A stretch of DNA of 64,000 nt from Enoplolaimus lenunculus. Taxonomy: Eukaryota > Nematoda > Enoplea > Enoplida > Thoracostomopsidae. Below, in pieces: positions 1-11,365 of this stretch. The first letter of the stretch is position 1. Each line of letters opens with the position of its first letter. The notes under the pieces were generated by a model. The model made no database searches, had not been told where the DNA came from, and worked only from the letters and a program-made list of their open reading frames with translations. The stretch is taken from assembly GCA_030248215.1 (NCBI GenBank), contig JASANG010003323.1, positions 62,001 to 126,000 on the forward strand, written 5' to 3'. The position numbers were made by a program, and so were the translations under genes.

Positions 1-76
1 AGTTCTGATAGTCCTAACTCTGACTGAGTGATTCAACTCATTATGAGTTAAAATCAACTCACTGAAATTTACAGTG
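1..76. repeat. Partial fold-back MITE, GAGTTGA family
   Basis: The right part of a short palindromic element runs off the window edge. It is full of GAGTTGA/TCAACTC motifs and ends in ACAGTG, like the fuller copies at 291, 3691 and 55851. No coding capacity. Confidence 0.7.
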
Positions 77-110
77 TTCTTTCATGAATATGTTCTATTT
101 CATCTCAAAT

Positions 111-537
111 CTGAGCCCGTATTCTCAAATGTGTGTAGTACCTATTACCAGTTGGTAACAGACCTTGTAAACCTTCGAACCAGGGAATAGTGAAGTTTGA
201 AATTAATCGCATTTGTTGGTTTCGATTTTCTCTGCTACTGTGTAAATTTTGATATCTGCAATTGCAGCAGTTCGTTAGTATGAAAACCTACCCTGTAAAT
301 TTCAGTGAGTTGATTTTAACTCAGAATGAGTTCAATCACTCAGTCTGAGTTAGGACTATCACAACTCGGATTTTGAGTTGATTCAATTCATTTTGAGTTA
401 ATTAATCAATTTACCCAGAGTCACTCAACTCAGAGTGAGAAATAACTCAATTGAGAGTGAGTTAATGTTTACTGATATTAATTCAGAAATAACCAACTCG
501 CTAGCTGAATTGATTAATATTTGAGAATATGGACTCT
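111..537. repeat. MITE of the ATTCTCAAATG family, interrupted by another MITE
   Basis: The left end (CCGTATTCTCAAATGTGTG) and the right end (near 521-537, ATTTGAGAATATGG) belong to one family whose other copies lie near 17480, 33340, 37830 and 52185. Those copies are about 220 bp. This one is split by a GAGTTGA fold-back element at about 291-518. Confidence 0.6.
291..518. repeat. GAGTTGA fold-back MITE, nested
   Basis: It starts with CCTGTAAATTTCAGTGAG, preceded by TA, and consists of GAGTTGA/TCAACTC palindromic blocks. The right terminus is degraded compared with the copy at 3691. It sits inside the ATTCTCAAATG element. Confidence 0.6.
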
Positions 538-1095
538 GATTTCAATCGACGAATCAACTGCCGACTTTTCAACTGGGAATGTGAGAACAAATTTGTTGAA
601 TCTTTTGTTGATTCAAGCGTTGCAGATCGAAAGCGTTCACACGATAAACACTGGATTAACAGTAACTTTATTTTAAGGCGCATAAAAATTGAAGTAAAAC
701 AGCACCGAATATATATAAATGTTATTATTAAAAACAATAAAAAAACATAAAATGCAATAAACATTTGAAAAACAAACAAATTCGGATTTGAGTTGAAATT
801 CCAAATTTCAACTTGCTTTGAAATGAACGTAATTATACCCCAAAAACGCTTCTAGAAATATTATTTTGAAGCAAGCACAACTATAAAATAATGATATACA
901 TACTTCATGCTTTATATTTAATTTATTACCTGACGTTTAAAGATAGTAAATTGAAAATTTTTTCCATTAATGACAATTTCTACGATACAGTTCACAAAGT
1001 ACATAAAAATATGTTTAAATCAATCAAATTTTTCAAAATCTAACCAATGGTACGTTAGACGAATAATATAGCGGCTTAAATTGTACCATTCAACT

Positions 1096-1305
1096 CACTG
1101 CCAAAAATGGTGAGTCAAATAGACTCACTTCGAAATAGGCTCTACGGGACTACACAAACTGAGTCAAATTCGACTCCACCAGAGTCAAACGTGCGACTCA
1201 GTGAGTTGAATGTGACTCTGGTGGAGTTAAATTTTGACTCAATTTGTGTAGCCCCATAGGACCTATTTCGGAGGGAGTCAATTTGACTCACGATTTTTTG
1301 CAGTG
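1096..1305. repeat. Fold-back MITE, GAGTCAAATTGACTC family (copy 1)
   Basis: About 210 bp, palindromic along nearly its whole length, with ends CACTGCCAAAAATGGTGAG and TTTTTTGCAGTG. Two further copies at 23146 and 26414 have TA target duplications, suggesting mobilisation by a Tc1/mariner transposase. This copy lacks a clear TA pair. Non-coding. Confidence 0.8.
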
Positions 1306-2019
1306 ACTGGAACATGACAGGACACTAACGGTATATATAATCAAGCCGATTTCTAAGCATAAGCCTTGTGCAAAACATAATACCCAAAGTGACGCTTAAG
1401 TTATCCCAAAATTTGAAATTTTCGACCCTCATATTTTTGCGAAAAAATACTTTAGACAAAACACAGGTACAAAAACATGATATATTTCATTACATATATA
1501 GATATATGTATATAATATAGATACGTATAGATATATATTATATATAAATATATACATATATAATGTTTAATAGTTGAAACTCGAGCGCATATATACCACC
1601 GAAATCAGTATGATATATTAAATTTTGACCCGTATTTAGAAAAACATTTTGATGATACAAATACAATAGCAGTACCGCAACTAAGAATTCGTCCTTGAGA
1701 GGGAGGTGGGATTGCGAAACGATTACTACAAGGGAATAGGAACCATTATCGTGTCATAGTATTCTTTTAATGAACTTGAAAATATTTTGTGCCAGAGGGA
1801 CGAACCTGTTTCGTTGAGGAACGGCGCGACGCAGCCGGTTCGTTCACTCGTAGTTGCGGGTCTGGACAAAGGCGAATGGTACGAGTGAAAACAACCTAAC
1901 AAAGCTTCCCCCTTTGAGGCATTAAAAGCTTCGGGAAGCCTGAATATATACTTAAGTCTAAGCTTAAACCTAAACCGTTACGCTGGTTCACGATTCGTTA
2001 AGGTACAGCCCGCTACTTG
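1306..2019. other. Gene-free AT-rich stretch
   Basis: Contains a (TA)-rich microsatellite-like patch near 1495-1562 and otherwise unremarkable AT-rich sequence. I see no coding potential. Confidence 0.6.
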
Positions 2020-2622
2020 TAATCTACGTCAATTCGTCGCCCGACAACTTGTCGCCCAACAGTGTCCTAAAACCTACTGTAGTGACCCGAATATTAAGAG
2101 GGGAGTAATAAGAGGGAGAGGGTCCCCATTTTGAGTCCCATTCAATAGGAGTCCGTATTAAAGTACATAAAGGTGAATTATCCCGAATTGTAGCGCATAA
2201 ATGACTAGTGGACCAAATAAACTTAAGTTTGAAACTTTAAAGCGTACTTAAGTTTTGAATGTAACATTCCGAAGTATAACCTTGCATTATCGTTCAAGCT
2301 TTTGATGCAAAACAAAAAACGTTTACTTTAACGGATAGTTGGAATACCGGATCTATATCAGTAATGAACGGTGGCGGAGGGCTGGTTGAAAATATATCAC
2401 AGTCCGTACCCGAATAACAAGGGGGGGGTACCCTCTGGAGAGGCCAAATAAATATCAGCCCCATCTCTTATTCGGGTCACTACAGTATTAAGCAGTTTAA
2501 GCATAATCTTAAGCGTAATTCTAAACTTAAACGTAAAAGCATAATGATAGGCGACGAATTGTCGAGTCGATGTAACTTTCGGATTACAAATTGTCGGGCG
2601 ACGAGTTGTCGTGAATCCAATC
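2020..2622. repeat. Palindromic MITE (GACAATTCGTCGCCC family), interrupted
   Basis: The ends carry matching inverted blocks: CAATTCGTCGCCCGACAACT near 2030 and its complement near 2590-2615. The core has TTAGGC-like degenerate repeats. A TA-flanked element (2077-2485) has inserted into it. The same family occurs at 29155-29400 and 54078-54692. Confidence 0.65.
2077..2485. repeat. Tc1/mariner-type MITE, GTAGTGACCCGAATAAGAGG family (copy 1)
   Basis: The inverted ends begin CTGTAGTGACCCGAATA and the element is flanked on both sides by TA. The interior is not coding. Sister copies are at 16749, 20826 and a short one near 57760. Confidence 0.8.
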
Positions 2623-3008
2623 GATACCTGAACGGCGTCTTAGACTTAAGACTTATTTTTATGCTTTAAGCTCAAGGCTTACACTTAATTTTAAGCTAAT
2701 CCTGAAGCTATATTGATAAACTTAATTTTACGATAGTACGTAGTCGAAAGTTACACCTCTACAAGTAATATGGCCGTAACGTCCATAACGATAAATCGTT
2801 AAGTTACCTTTTTAGCCGAACATCAAGTATCCAAACAAAGATAAATACACCAATAATGGTAACATACCATCATGATATTAGCGTTTCCAACCATTTCTAA
2901 ACGGTAGTTCCATTCTATACACTCAGCTGGGACGGCATATTCAACTAAAGTCAGCTTGCCTACCTATATATTTTTCAAGGATAGGCTTTTCGAGAAAAAA
3001 TGTAAAAA

Positions 3009-3200
3009 ACAGGGGCGTAATAGTCTTATAAGCATATGGCTAAGCCTAAGCCTAAGCCTACGCCTAAACGTAAGCGCAAGAATGATCATATTTCTAAGCC
3101 TAAGCCTAAGTCAAGCAAACAAATGGGTCTAAAGCTTAAGCTTATTTTATTCTAGTCCCACAGAAAAAATCTCCGCCCAAGATCTGTATATGGGCCGTAC
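3009..3200. repeat. TTAGGC-core MITE, type B
   Basis: A run of CCTAAG/TTAGGC units sits between the subterminal blocks typical of type B elements (GGGGCGTAATAG on the left; CCGCCCAAGATCTGTATATG, then GGGCC, on the right). Confidence 0.6.
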
Positions 3201-3237
3201 CTAGAAACATTTAAATAGTTCTGATCGCGGTTCGGCT

Positions 3238-3415
3238 CAAGCTCATAGCCAGCTCGCCTTGCTAGTTATAAGGGACCAAAAAATTCTCAGCAGGGGCATA
3301 CAAGGTTTTCGATGACTTACAAGCAAGGTTGAAAATTTTCTATGAGGGGCCAAAATTTCTCCAGGGGGCTAAGCTCCCCCTGCCCTCCCCCCCTCTCTGG
3401 CTACGAGCCCGGTTC
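3238..3415. repeat. MITE, CCCGTAGCCAGC family
   Basis: Roughly 170 bp, with inverted ends resembling GCCCGTAGCCAGCTCACCTT and GGCTACGAGCCC and a G/C-run interior (CCCCCTGCCCTCCCC). The family recurs at least eight times in the window. Confidence 0.65.
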
Positions 3416-3690
3416 GGCTATATTCTACTTTGCATAATACTCAATATTTTTTCACAAAAGTGATAGATGCTATACTCATTTGAGAATACAATGCAATTAG
3501 TGTTGGGTTAAAGATAGTAAACTGAAAATTTTTCGCTTAAATAAACCCGAATGAATATAACTGTTCGATGTCAGATTATTTTCCTGCGCGGTAAGCGACA
3601 ATTACGATAACTGATAGCAATTGATTACAACGAACAAAGGCACATGGAACAAAATAGTATCATACCAACATTATTCATAGCTGTTAATTA

Positions 3691-3955
3691 CACTGTAAAT
3701 TCCAACAACTTGATTTTCACTCAGAAAGAGTTAAATAACTCAGTCTGAGTTAAGGACTATCAGAACTGAGAATTGTGAGCTGATTCAACTCAATCTGAGT
3801 TAACTGATCAACTCGCCCAAAATCAAATCAACTATAAGACTGAATATTAACTCAACTCAGAGTGAGCTATTAATGCTTATAGTTATAAACTCAGACAGAA
3901 CTTCGCTAGCTGAGTTGATTATTCAACTCATTGGAAGTTACAGTGTAAATTCCTG
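3691..3955. repeat. GAGTTGA fold-back MITE with TA target site
   Basis: The ends are CACTGTAAATTCC and GGAAGTTACAGTG, with TA on both sides (3689-3690 and 3956-3957). The interior is reiterated GAGTTGA/TCAACTC. It is the most complete copy of this family here. Confidence 0.8.
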
Positions 3956-4199
3956 AATGATTGAATTTAGTCTTTCAATTACCAATTACTAATTACCACA
4001 CTTCCGTTTACGGTTGTGTATCACTTTAATAGCGTTGATATCTGAAAACAACAATTACAGACAGCTAAACGTAAATTGACCAATGAGCTGAGGGCGGGTC
4101 AACTGTATTCGAGTGCATTTTAAGATACTCGGAGTCGTGTGTGTCGAGTTCCAAGTTATATTTGGAAGACCCTGCTGTACTATGCTCATCCAATTTTAC

Positions 4200-4560
4200 A
4201 GTTGAGGCTGAATTGCAGGTTTAGCAACTTAACAACAGATAAGGGTTATAGGCAAAGGTTTAGGCTTAGGCTTTGAAGACCATGCTGTTTTATGCTCCCC
4301 CGTATTCAAAGTTGAGGCTTGTGCTCAGGTTTTAGGGCCAGATGAAGGATTAGGCACAGGTTTAGGCTTGTTAGGCTAAGGCACAGGTTTAGGCTTGGGC
4401 TCAGGTTTAAGATTAGATGAAGGCTTAGGCGTAGGTTTCGGTTTTTAGGCTAAGGCTAAGGTTTGGGCCTGGGCTCAGGTTTAGGACGAGATGAAGGATT
4501 AGGCAAAGGTTAAGAATTTCTGAGTGTAGGCTTTATATAAGCGGTTTCGAAAAGCTAAAC
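4200..4560. repeat. TTAGGC-like degenerate repeat block
   Basis: Many interrupted TTAGGC, TTAGGT and TCAGGT units in one direction. It looks like decayed MITE cores with internal duplications; the ends cannot be placed. Confidence 0.5.
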
Positions 4561-4671
4561 CTGAGCCTTAGCCTAAAAACTCTAATAGCATCCGATTCTA
4601 TATGCAAATTCAAGCCATAATCTAAGCCTCATCAAATTTGACATGCTTTTAACGCCGAACTATAGTGTGAT

Positions 4672-4842
4672 TCAGGCTTGTAGCCAGCTCACCTTGCTAT
4701 GGGGGTCAAAAATTTTTCCGGAGGGACATTCAAAAATTTTCAATGATTTACAATTAAGATTGAAAATCTTCTAGGGCGGCTAAAAGTTTTCCGGTTGGGG
4801 GGTTGACCCTCCATGCCCCCCCCTTGGCCACGGCCCCGCTGT
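4672..4842. repeat. MITE, CCCGTAGCCAGC family
   Basis: Starts with TTGTAGCCAGCTCACCTTGC and ends with CCCCTTGGCCACGGCCCC. It shares the interior block GATTGAAAATCTTCTAGG with the other copies. Confidence 0.65.
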
Positions 4843-5106
4843 TATAGTGTTAATTGTAAGTTTAATTTAAAATACTCTATACATATTCAACGTAAAAGAA
4901 ACAAAAAAACAACCGGAAATTTTGCAAACAAAGCAAAAAAACACTGACAAAAATTAATTAATTTCAAAATGTTTTAACGACTTATAAACCAAGTGATGGA
5001 ACTTTTGGCAAAGACGTAGCCGAATGGGCTCCGAGACGTCTTCGTTCCACTGTGATTTTTGCCGCGGGGTTTTAGCAACTGTTTCACCTGGTAACACACG
5101 AACTTC

Positions 5107-5257
5107 GGCCCATGTATAGAACAGGGCCGGAACAGTAGTATTAGCATATTCCTAAACTTAAGCCTAAGCCTAAACCTAAGTCTAAGCAAAAAAGTTAGTC
5201 TAAAGCTTAAACGGACTCTATTACAGCCCTGCAGGAAACCGATCCTATACATGAGCC
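5107..5257. repeat. TTAGGC-core MITE, type B, with 8-bp TSD
   Basis: Begins GGCCCATGTATAGAACAGGG and ends ATACATGAGCC. The flanks CGAACTTC (5099-5106) and GGAACTTC (5258-5265) match at 7 of 8 positions. The core has CCTAAG units. Confidence 0.75.
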
Positions 5258-5424
5258 GGAACTTCCGTTAAAAATTTTCATATAACGTGACCTCACAACT
5301 TAAATATTGGAAATAAAAAGATTTACATTGCAAAATACTATTATTTTGAGTGAAATTTCAAAAATATAATTTTGCTAAATAAAACAATTTTAAAAAACAC
5401 TGGCTCATGTAAACTGCTCGAGCT

Positions 5425-5490
5425 CGCCTTCCAAAGCTAAAACCTAAACCCAAGCCTAAGCCTAAGCCTAAACCTAAGCCTAAGCCTTTC
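5425..5490. repeat. Short (CCTAAG)n tract
   Basis: About nine near-perfect hexamer units (reverse complement of TTAGGC) lie just downstream of the 3' end of the MID1IP1-like gene. No clear element ends. Confidence 0.6.
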
Positions 5491-5577
5491 CAGTTTCAAA
5501 TTTGCCCAATCCTCTTGTCTACCTGTGGACAAGTCCCGTGGCCCCAACCATGGACTAAAACGTAAGAAAAGTTACTT

Positions 5578-6295
5578 TTAAATATTCAAACGATCTTCAG
5601 GCATTCCGATCATTTCCTGATACGTTCGCGTCAAATACGCTGCCATTTCAGTCAACTGATTTATCGCTTCAAGAAAATGCAACACTTGAGCTCGAACAAA
5701 ACAAGCGAAACGATCCGACGAGTCATCCGGCGCGATGGCTGACTGGTTATGCTGTTGGACTGCGGCTGACGAGCCGGCACGAACAAACGAGCGTCGCGGG
5801 TTCGATCCACCGCAGTTGGCGTTGTTACCGATGCCGTTGGTACAAAACGACGCGACCGATTGTGAATGTTTGATTGAGCTCGAGCATAAATGGGACGCCC
5901 CGCTGGTCCATTGAAGTTTATCGGTGCCGTTGGCTGCAGTAGATGAAAGGCCAAACGTAGGGCTGCCCCCTCGTGAAGATGACGGTGTCAGTGTGTTTGC
6001 GGTTGTACTCGTAGTGCTCAGTGCACAATTGCTCGGAATGGAAAATAGCCCAGCCGGAACTGGAATCCGGCCTGCGGAGTGTGCTTTACGTGGAAATCCT
6101 TTTGTCGGCGATCCGGCTGAACTACCGAAACCACCACTTGTCGCCACGCCAAATCTGGCTGCGGCCGCTAAGACTGGGTCAAACGCCGGGCCGTTGACCA
6201 AGTCGTTGCGAACCGCTTCGACCATTCGGTAACACAACAACAAATCCGGATCTTCTACCGGTTGTTGACTTGCGTAACAGGCGCCGTTGTTGTTT

Positions 6296-6336
<41 letters not shown>

Positions 6337-6918
6337 GCCGTTGCTATTGTTTGATACAACAGCGCCTGCAGTTGTGCCGTTCGGAACGCCACAACCAGCA
6401 CAAGATCCCGGTCCTGACAGAATCGAACAGCTCGAAGTCTCCGATGGGACTGGGGAGCTGCTACCGGTTCCGTCTGTATGCTCACTACCAACCGAGGCGT
6501 CGGAAGTAACTGTTTGACCGGATACACATCCGCAATGCGATCCGCCATTGCTGACGGCACCATTAAGCGCTGAAAGTGCACTTTGCATCAACGACGGCGC
6601 GGACGTTACTGCAGGCGGAGAATTGCAATTTGCAGTTGTATTGCTAAAAACCACGGTATTGTTGTTATTGCTATCAGCTGCAATCATCACCATTGATCCT
6701 GAACTTGCAGCTGGGATCGTCGAGAAATACTTAACATCCTTAAGTCGTGTCGGCACCATAACGACGTCTTTCATTGTATTCACAGCTGCGAGAAAATTAT
6801 CCATCGCTTTAGTGATCGACTGGGTAGGACCTCCGTCGCGTCCTGGTCGAAAGCACGAAAACGAATCCATAGTTCCACCAAGAGCGTCCAGTGTTGTCAT
6901 CGGATTTATCATTACCAT
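5578..6918 (-). CDS. MID1IP1-like: SPOT14 / MID1IP1 (THRSP) family protein, 446 aa
   Basis: Vertebrate members are small cytosolic proteins that regulate lipogenesis (binding acetyl-CoA carboxylase) or microtubules (the MID1 partner). I see the three family blocks in order: residues 38-62 (AMDNFLAAVNTMKDVVMVP followed by RLKDV), residues 223-247 (LLLCYRMVEAVRNDL), and residues about 402-440 (HFLEAINQLTEMAAYLT and YQEMIG). They are separated by long low-complexity inserts rich in Ser, Gly and Asn, including a run of 12 or more Asn encoded by GTT/AAC triplets near 6290-6340. At 446 aa the protein is about twice the usual family length. The frame has no intron. The start at 6918 is fixed by an in-frame TAG nine bases upstream and a good context (A at -3, G at +4). 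Family assignment is by eye but the conserved blocks are convincing. Confidence 0.87.
6290..6340. repeat. (GTT)n / (AAC)n microsatellite inside the MID1IP1-like gene
   Basis: A trinucleotide run read as AAC on the minus strand encodes a poly-asparagine tract of the gene. It is likely length-variable and adds no conserved residue. Confidence 0.9.
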
Positions 6919-7009
6919 TGTGAACTATTTTTGCCAAACGGTAAATTCGAATATATGCTTGCGTCTCTATCGAATGGGTTTGCTAATTTGGTCTAAATTG
7001 CTGTGAAAT

Positions 7010-7960
7010 TTTCTAAATGGATTAAAAAAGTTAGCGTTCAGTGGTTAATGTTCTGGTTCCAAAATCTGTTCGTTTGGATGATTTTAGGCACAGCCTGTGC
7101 GCCACAATCTTTTTGCCGATGAATTCCTTGCCAAAAAACACTTTAGGTTACTTGAAAGTTGAAAGCAATTGCGGATTGGTACGAAGGACACCAGTGTGTA
7201 AATATTGAGATATATTTTAAGCAATTTGATTGGTTATTGCACTTGAAAGTTTTAACGAATCAGAAACGCGTGACGAGTTGATAGTATAAGTGAAAAAATA
7301 TATAGCCAATCACAATTCAGCGAAATTAGTTTTGTTGCAAAAACGATTGCAGATGCGATATCTTCTGCCGATGCTTTCGTTGAAATTCATACAGAAGACT
7401 CAATATACACTCGAGTAATTGTATAAAGTCGCCAATTTTCTGTATATTTTTTTACTTTATTATTGGTTAAACGCTGAAATATTAATGCTAAAGTTAAATG
7501 TTCAACTCGTAAGCTTGCAATATTTACTTAAATTTGAGTTAATTTAAGCAAAAAAAACACAAATGTTTTACAACAAAATTTCGATTGCAAAAAAATGCAA
7601 TGCTTTTAACGCCTACACATCGCCCATCGAATATTTAGTAAATTAAACTATTTTGCCACAGCTGTGAATTTAAGGCTTAAAAATACTTTTCGCAAGATTT
7701 CCAAAAATACCGAAAAAATATGTTAATATTTTGAACATTTTTAGTCTGTTGAAATAATCGTGTCTTGTCTAATCGAATTTGAAAAATGTCAAATTTTTAA
7801 TACGCTGTGAATATGTACGAGGTTTGCAAATTTGGCTATATCGCAGGTGTAGCGGAGTCTGAAACGAAATTTTAGTTAATTTTTGTGTTGAGATGTAGTT
7901 TTGAGGTACTCGGTCGCTTCGTGCCCCACCCACCACCAATACAAGTGTTAATTTGATAAA
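7010..7960. other. 5' flank of the MID1IP1-like gene
   Basis: AT-rich non-coding DNA. It probably contains the promoter and 5' UTR, but no TATA box or other element can be assigned with confidence. No repeat family recognised. Confidence 0.5.
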
Positions 7961-7961
7961 A

Positions 7962-8309
7962 TACTCTCTAAAAGCTTAAACTAATTAGGCTTAGGCTTAG
8001 GCTTAGGCTTAGGCTTAGGCTTAGGCTTAGGCTTAGGCTTAGGCTTAGGCTTGGGCTTAGGCTTAGGCTTAGGCTTAGACTAACTTGATTTAAGCTTAAG
8101 CTAATCCACCGGTATTAAACTAACTTTTTAGATTAACTAAGCTAACCGATAGGTTTATGCTTAAACTCATTTAAAATCTTACATATTTTCAGTTTAAGCT
8201 AAACTTATTGAACTCTTAGATACACGGCTGAACTTGTTACTTAATCTAAAAATAAGCTTACTTTCAAGTTTAGTTAAGCCATCATTTAAGTTTAAGTTTT
8301 TAGAGAGTA
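7962..8309. repeat. TIR element carrying a pure TTAGGC array
   Basis: Inverted ends TACTCTCTAAAAGCTTAAAC and GTTTAAGTTTTTAGAGAGTA bracket 348 bp. Inside are 15 head-to-tail TTAGGC units (7985-8074, one TTGGGC variant) and degenerate AAGCTTAA-type sequence. Confidence 0.75.
7985..8074. repeat. (TTAGGC)15 telomere-like array
   Basis: Fifteen contiguous hexamers, 14 perfect and one TTGGGC. This is the longest uninterrupted array in the window and matches the nematode telomere unit, but it lies inside an inverted-repeat element. Confidence 0.95.
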
Positions 8310-8559
8310 CAAGAGTTCGCTACGATTTCTTAAAGCGTTTAAACCTACAGTCAAATATTGAACGAAAATCGAAACGCTTAAGCTTTACATGAGATGTCAT
8401 GGGATAGAGATCCTTATGGGGGGGTGGGGTAACGTTGGGATTGATTTAAAATTAGCGGGGGTAACCACCCCGCCGCGGAGATTGATTTGTTAACTATTTA
8501 TGCTGTTTGGGGCTAGAATATGTTCGGCACCAATTTTTCACGACGCAATATTCTATATC

Positions 8560-8850
8560 TGCAGGCGAATCCAAACATTTCAGACTGGGGGCGGGCTGAC
8601 AAATGTGACGAAACGCAAAAATTGTAAGGTAGCGACCTTATCATTTCATCACCAAAAAATGTTTTCAAGACGAAAATTGTAAGGTACGGGCGTCCTTACC
8701 CATTTTCCCACAAAACATTTCTAAAGAAAAAATTGTATTTTGTACAAAACATTTTCTGAGAGGAAAAATTGTAACGTAGCGATCTTATCATTTTATCACA
8801 AAAATTTCTCAAGAGGGGGCGTACTCCCCCCCTCTGGATCCGCTAGTGAT
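8560..8850. repeat. GGATCC/TTGTAAGGTAG repeat family (copy 1)
   Basis: Shares blocks such as ACGCAAAAATTGTAAGGTAG, ATTTTATCACAAAAATTTCT and a C/G-run end (GTACTCCCCCCCTCTGGATCC) with copies near 15995, 27195 and 50140. Probably a MITE; the ends are not fixed. Confidence 0.6.
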
Positions 8851-9560
8851 CGTATACCGTGAGCTGAGAGCATGAGCTGCTTAAGAAAAATAATCAAAAA
8901 ACCCGTCGGTTAAAAGTGTTGTGACTCACAACGATAACAAAACCGCTATGGTGAACGGTTTGGCAAAGTAAAACCAGATAACAAATTAGTAAGCAAACCA
9001 ACAAAAATGTTTATAAATTGATCACTTGAGCCAGTATTTGCTTAAAAAACGCGTTCTATACACCGGAAAACTATAATCCTGAACGTTAGGCTTTTTATAT
9101 CAAGCTTATACTTCTCAAGCTACATAAATCTCAAAAATACTATTTGATCAAACGAAAAACAACACATGAATAGCAATTAGTGATATTCAAAAGCCTATCA
9201 GGATGGCTGTATACCTGTCGTCTGGCTCCGTCCGCCATTTAAGTTTCAACGACAGTTTCAATACTGGACAATGAGTATATTCAATTTTTGTCAAAAAGTA
9301 CACCTAAACATTAATTAACGCATTTGAGGTTAATTCACACTGTAAAAATGTAAATGCAAAGTAATCAAAATAACGCAAACGGAAAACGGATATTTAACAA
9401 TAAAGATGTTTTATTTTTCTGCCAATACCGTCGACGAGTGCTGAATAATTAGTATCTTTTGACTTTTAACAAAAGTTACAGAAAAATAGTGTAGGTATGC
9501 CTCTAAATTTTTTCAAGAATTTGACTGATTGTTTTTGGAAATGTACTATCCGTTTGCGCC
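8851..9560. other. Gene-free stretch
   Basis: No open frame with family resemblance and no repeat that I can assign, apart from a short CTGTCGTCTGGCTCCGTCCG segment near 9216 resembling the GC-rich palindrome at 23805. Confidence 0.5.
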
Positions 9561-9563
9561 ACG

Positions 9564-9950
9564 CTAAGCCTAAAGCCTATTAAGCTTTACTCAAAGACTA
9601 AGCCGAAAACCCAAGCTTACCTAAACTAACTAAGACTATGTCTAACCTTGATTCTAACTGAATGCTCGTGGTCTACGTGTTTATTGAAGACATCCAAGAG
9701 TAAACACGTAGACCACGGAGTTGCAGTTCGAATGAAGGTTAGATGTAGGATTAGGTTATTTAGCTAAAGCTTAGGCATTAAGTTTGGACTTTGATTAAAG
9801 CTTAGGTTTTAGGTTTAGACTTTGAATAAAGCTAAGGTTTTAGGTTTAGACTTTGAATAAAGCTAAGGTTTTAGGTTTAGACTTTGAATAAAGCTAAGGT
9901 TTTAGGTTTAATAGACTTTGACTAACGCTTAGACGTAAAGCTGTAGATTT
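9564..9950. repeat. Palindromic repeat with central hairpin and 31-bp tandem
   Basis: A central inverted repeat (about 9668-9718; CGTGGTCTACGTGTTTA against TAAACACGTAGACCACG, 17-bp perfect stem) is flanked by extended imperfect arms. Right of it, about 9805-9905 holds roughly four copies of a 31-bp unit containing TTTTAGGTTTAGACTTTGAA. Probably a MITE with internal expansion. Confidence 0.7.
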
Positions 9951-11300
9951 ACTCTAACCCTGATCAGCCCAACGTTGAGCTGTTGATATTTCACAAGCCC
10001 GACCGATCAGATGAATAGCTTCACTAAAGATCAGTGTGCAATTGCACTTAGAAAATGCAAAATTGCATAAAATTGCAAACGTAACGCAAACACTGCTTGC
10101 ATCAACTGTTCCTGCCTGTCGTTTGCTTGCGTAGAAAACTTTGCATAAATTTCGTTTTCAAGTTATTTAATTATTAGAAAATGCCAATATTTCATTTTTA
10201 GAATTTGTCAAAACGCTGTTGAGTTTGTTCAAATCACACATAGATTAAGCACTTGACGGCGATATGCTGTGTGGGATTTTATATAAATATATATATAAAT
10301 ATATACAAATATATAAATATATAAATATATATATATATATTTATATATACATATATAATTCTGCTAACTTTGCATGCAATGACAGCGGATTTTGAAGAGC
10401 AGATTTTTTTGCTTTATTGTCGCAGATAAAACAGAAGAAATACAGTAGGGAATCCAAGGTCCCTTCTCTGTCGTGGTATATGTGACCCTGGTAACTGGTA
10501 AGAGTCGAGCCCTTTCATCTCACCTGAAAGATGCGAACCTCGCAATGTACCGACCTCCCTCATGCCTGAATGTGAAATGTGACCCTCGTATCATCATTTC
10601 ATAACCTTATCAAAATGAAAAAATTTCAAACTTATTTCTTTCGTGCTTATTTTCTCGTCAAAGCCTACGGGGTGTGTACGCCTTTTGGTTGGTTACTAGC
10701 TTAATGCCATACTCAAATACAATTGTTTAATGCGAATACATTTTTGTGATTGGCTAATAGTAATCGCCAACTACTAGCTACCTACCAGTTCGTTTTACTG
10801 AACAAAGCGGAATCAAGCAGGATTATACGACTATCAAGTATTACCAATTAGAAAAAACGCAGATTTATCTGACATGATTCCGCCTTTTGCTAGCCCAAGT
10901 CGTAATTCCGCCTCGGACTAGCCAAATTCGGAATTGGCCTGAACTACAACTTGGGCTACGACATATAATATATACATAAAGAATTCGAACGCCACGATCC
11001 AATAGGATTGCAGGAATATATTTCCACGTTTGAACGTTTCTCACACAGATTAGCGTTTGTACCTTCCGGACAACTCTCCCGCGGGCCGGTTGAATTTGAT
11101 ACTCAATCAACGAAATGAAAACATCTTGGTTATGTAATTTAAAAATGGTCATCCGTGGACACTGGTTCCGTCTATAGAACCAAATGCGAGGGTCGAATTT
11201 TAGTACCAGATCAACGTTGTGATAAATCCTGCAAAACCAAGTTTAGTCAAATGCCGGTTTGAAACAGCATAACCGTTCAACGCAAACTCTAACACAGGAA
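9951..11300. other. Gene-free stretch with AT microsatellite
   Basis: Contains a (TA/TATAAA) low-complexity tract at about 10280-10355. A 95-codon open frame on the minus strand (10865-11152) resembles no family I know. Confidence 0.5.
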
Positions 11301-11308
11301 GGGAAAAA

Positions 11309-11365
11309 ACGAGAAAAAAAAAAAACCAAAAAAGAAAAAACAAAAAAAAAAAAACAAAAAAAAAC
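11309..11365. repeat. Poly-A rich simple sequence
   Basis: Long A runs broken by single C or G; simple sequence. Confidence 0.9.

Noticed and set aside
7985-8074. True chromosome end or telomere fusion
   Set aside because: The array is bounded by inverted ends of an element and both flanks are ordinary internal sequence.
9800-9910. CRISPR-like array
   Set aside because: The 31-bp units are contiguous with no spacers, in a eukaryotic MITE.
10865-11152. 95-codon frame on the minus strand
   Set aside because: Open and not repetitive, but no recognisable domain, no splice-compatible neighbour; could be chance.
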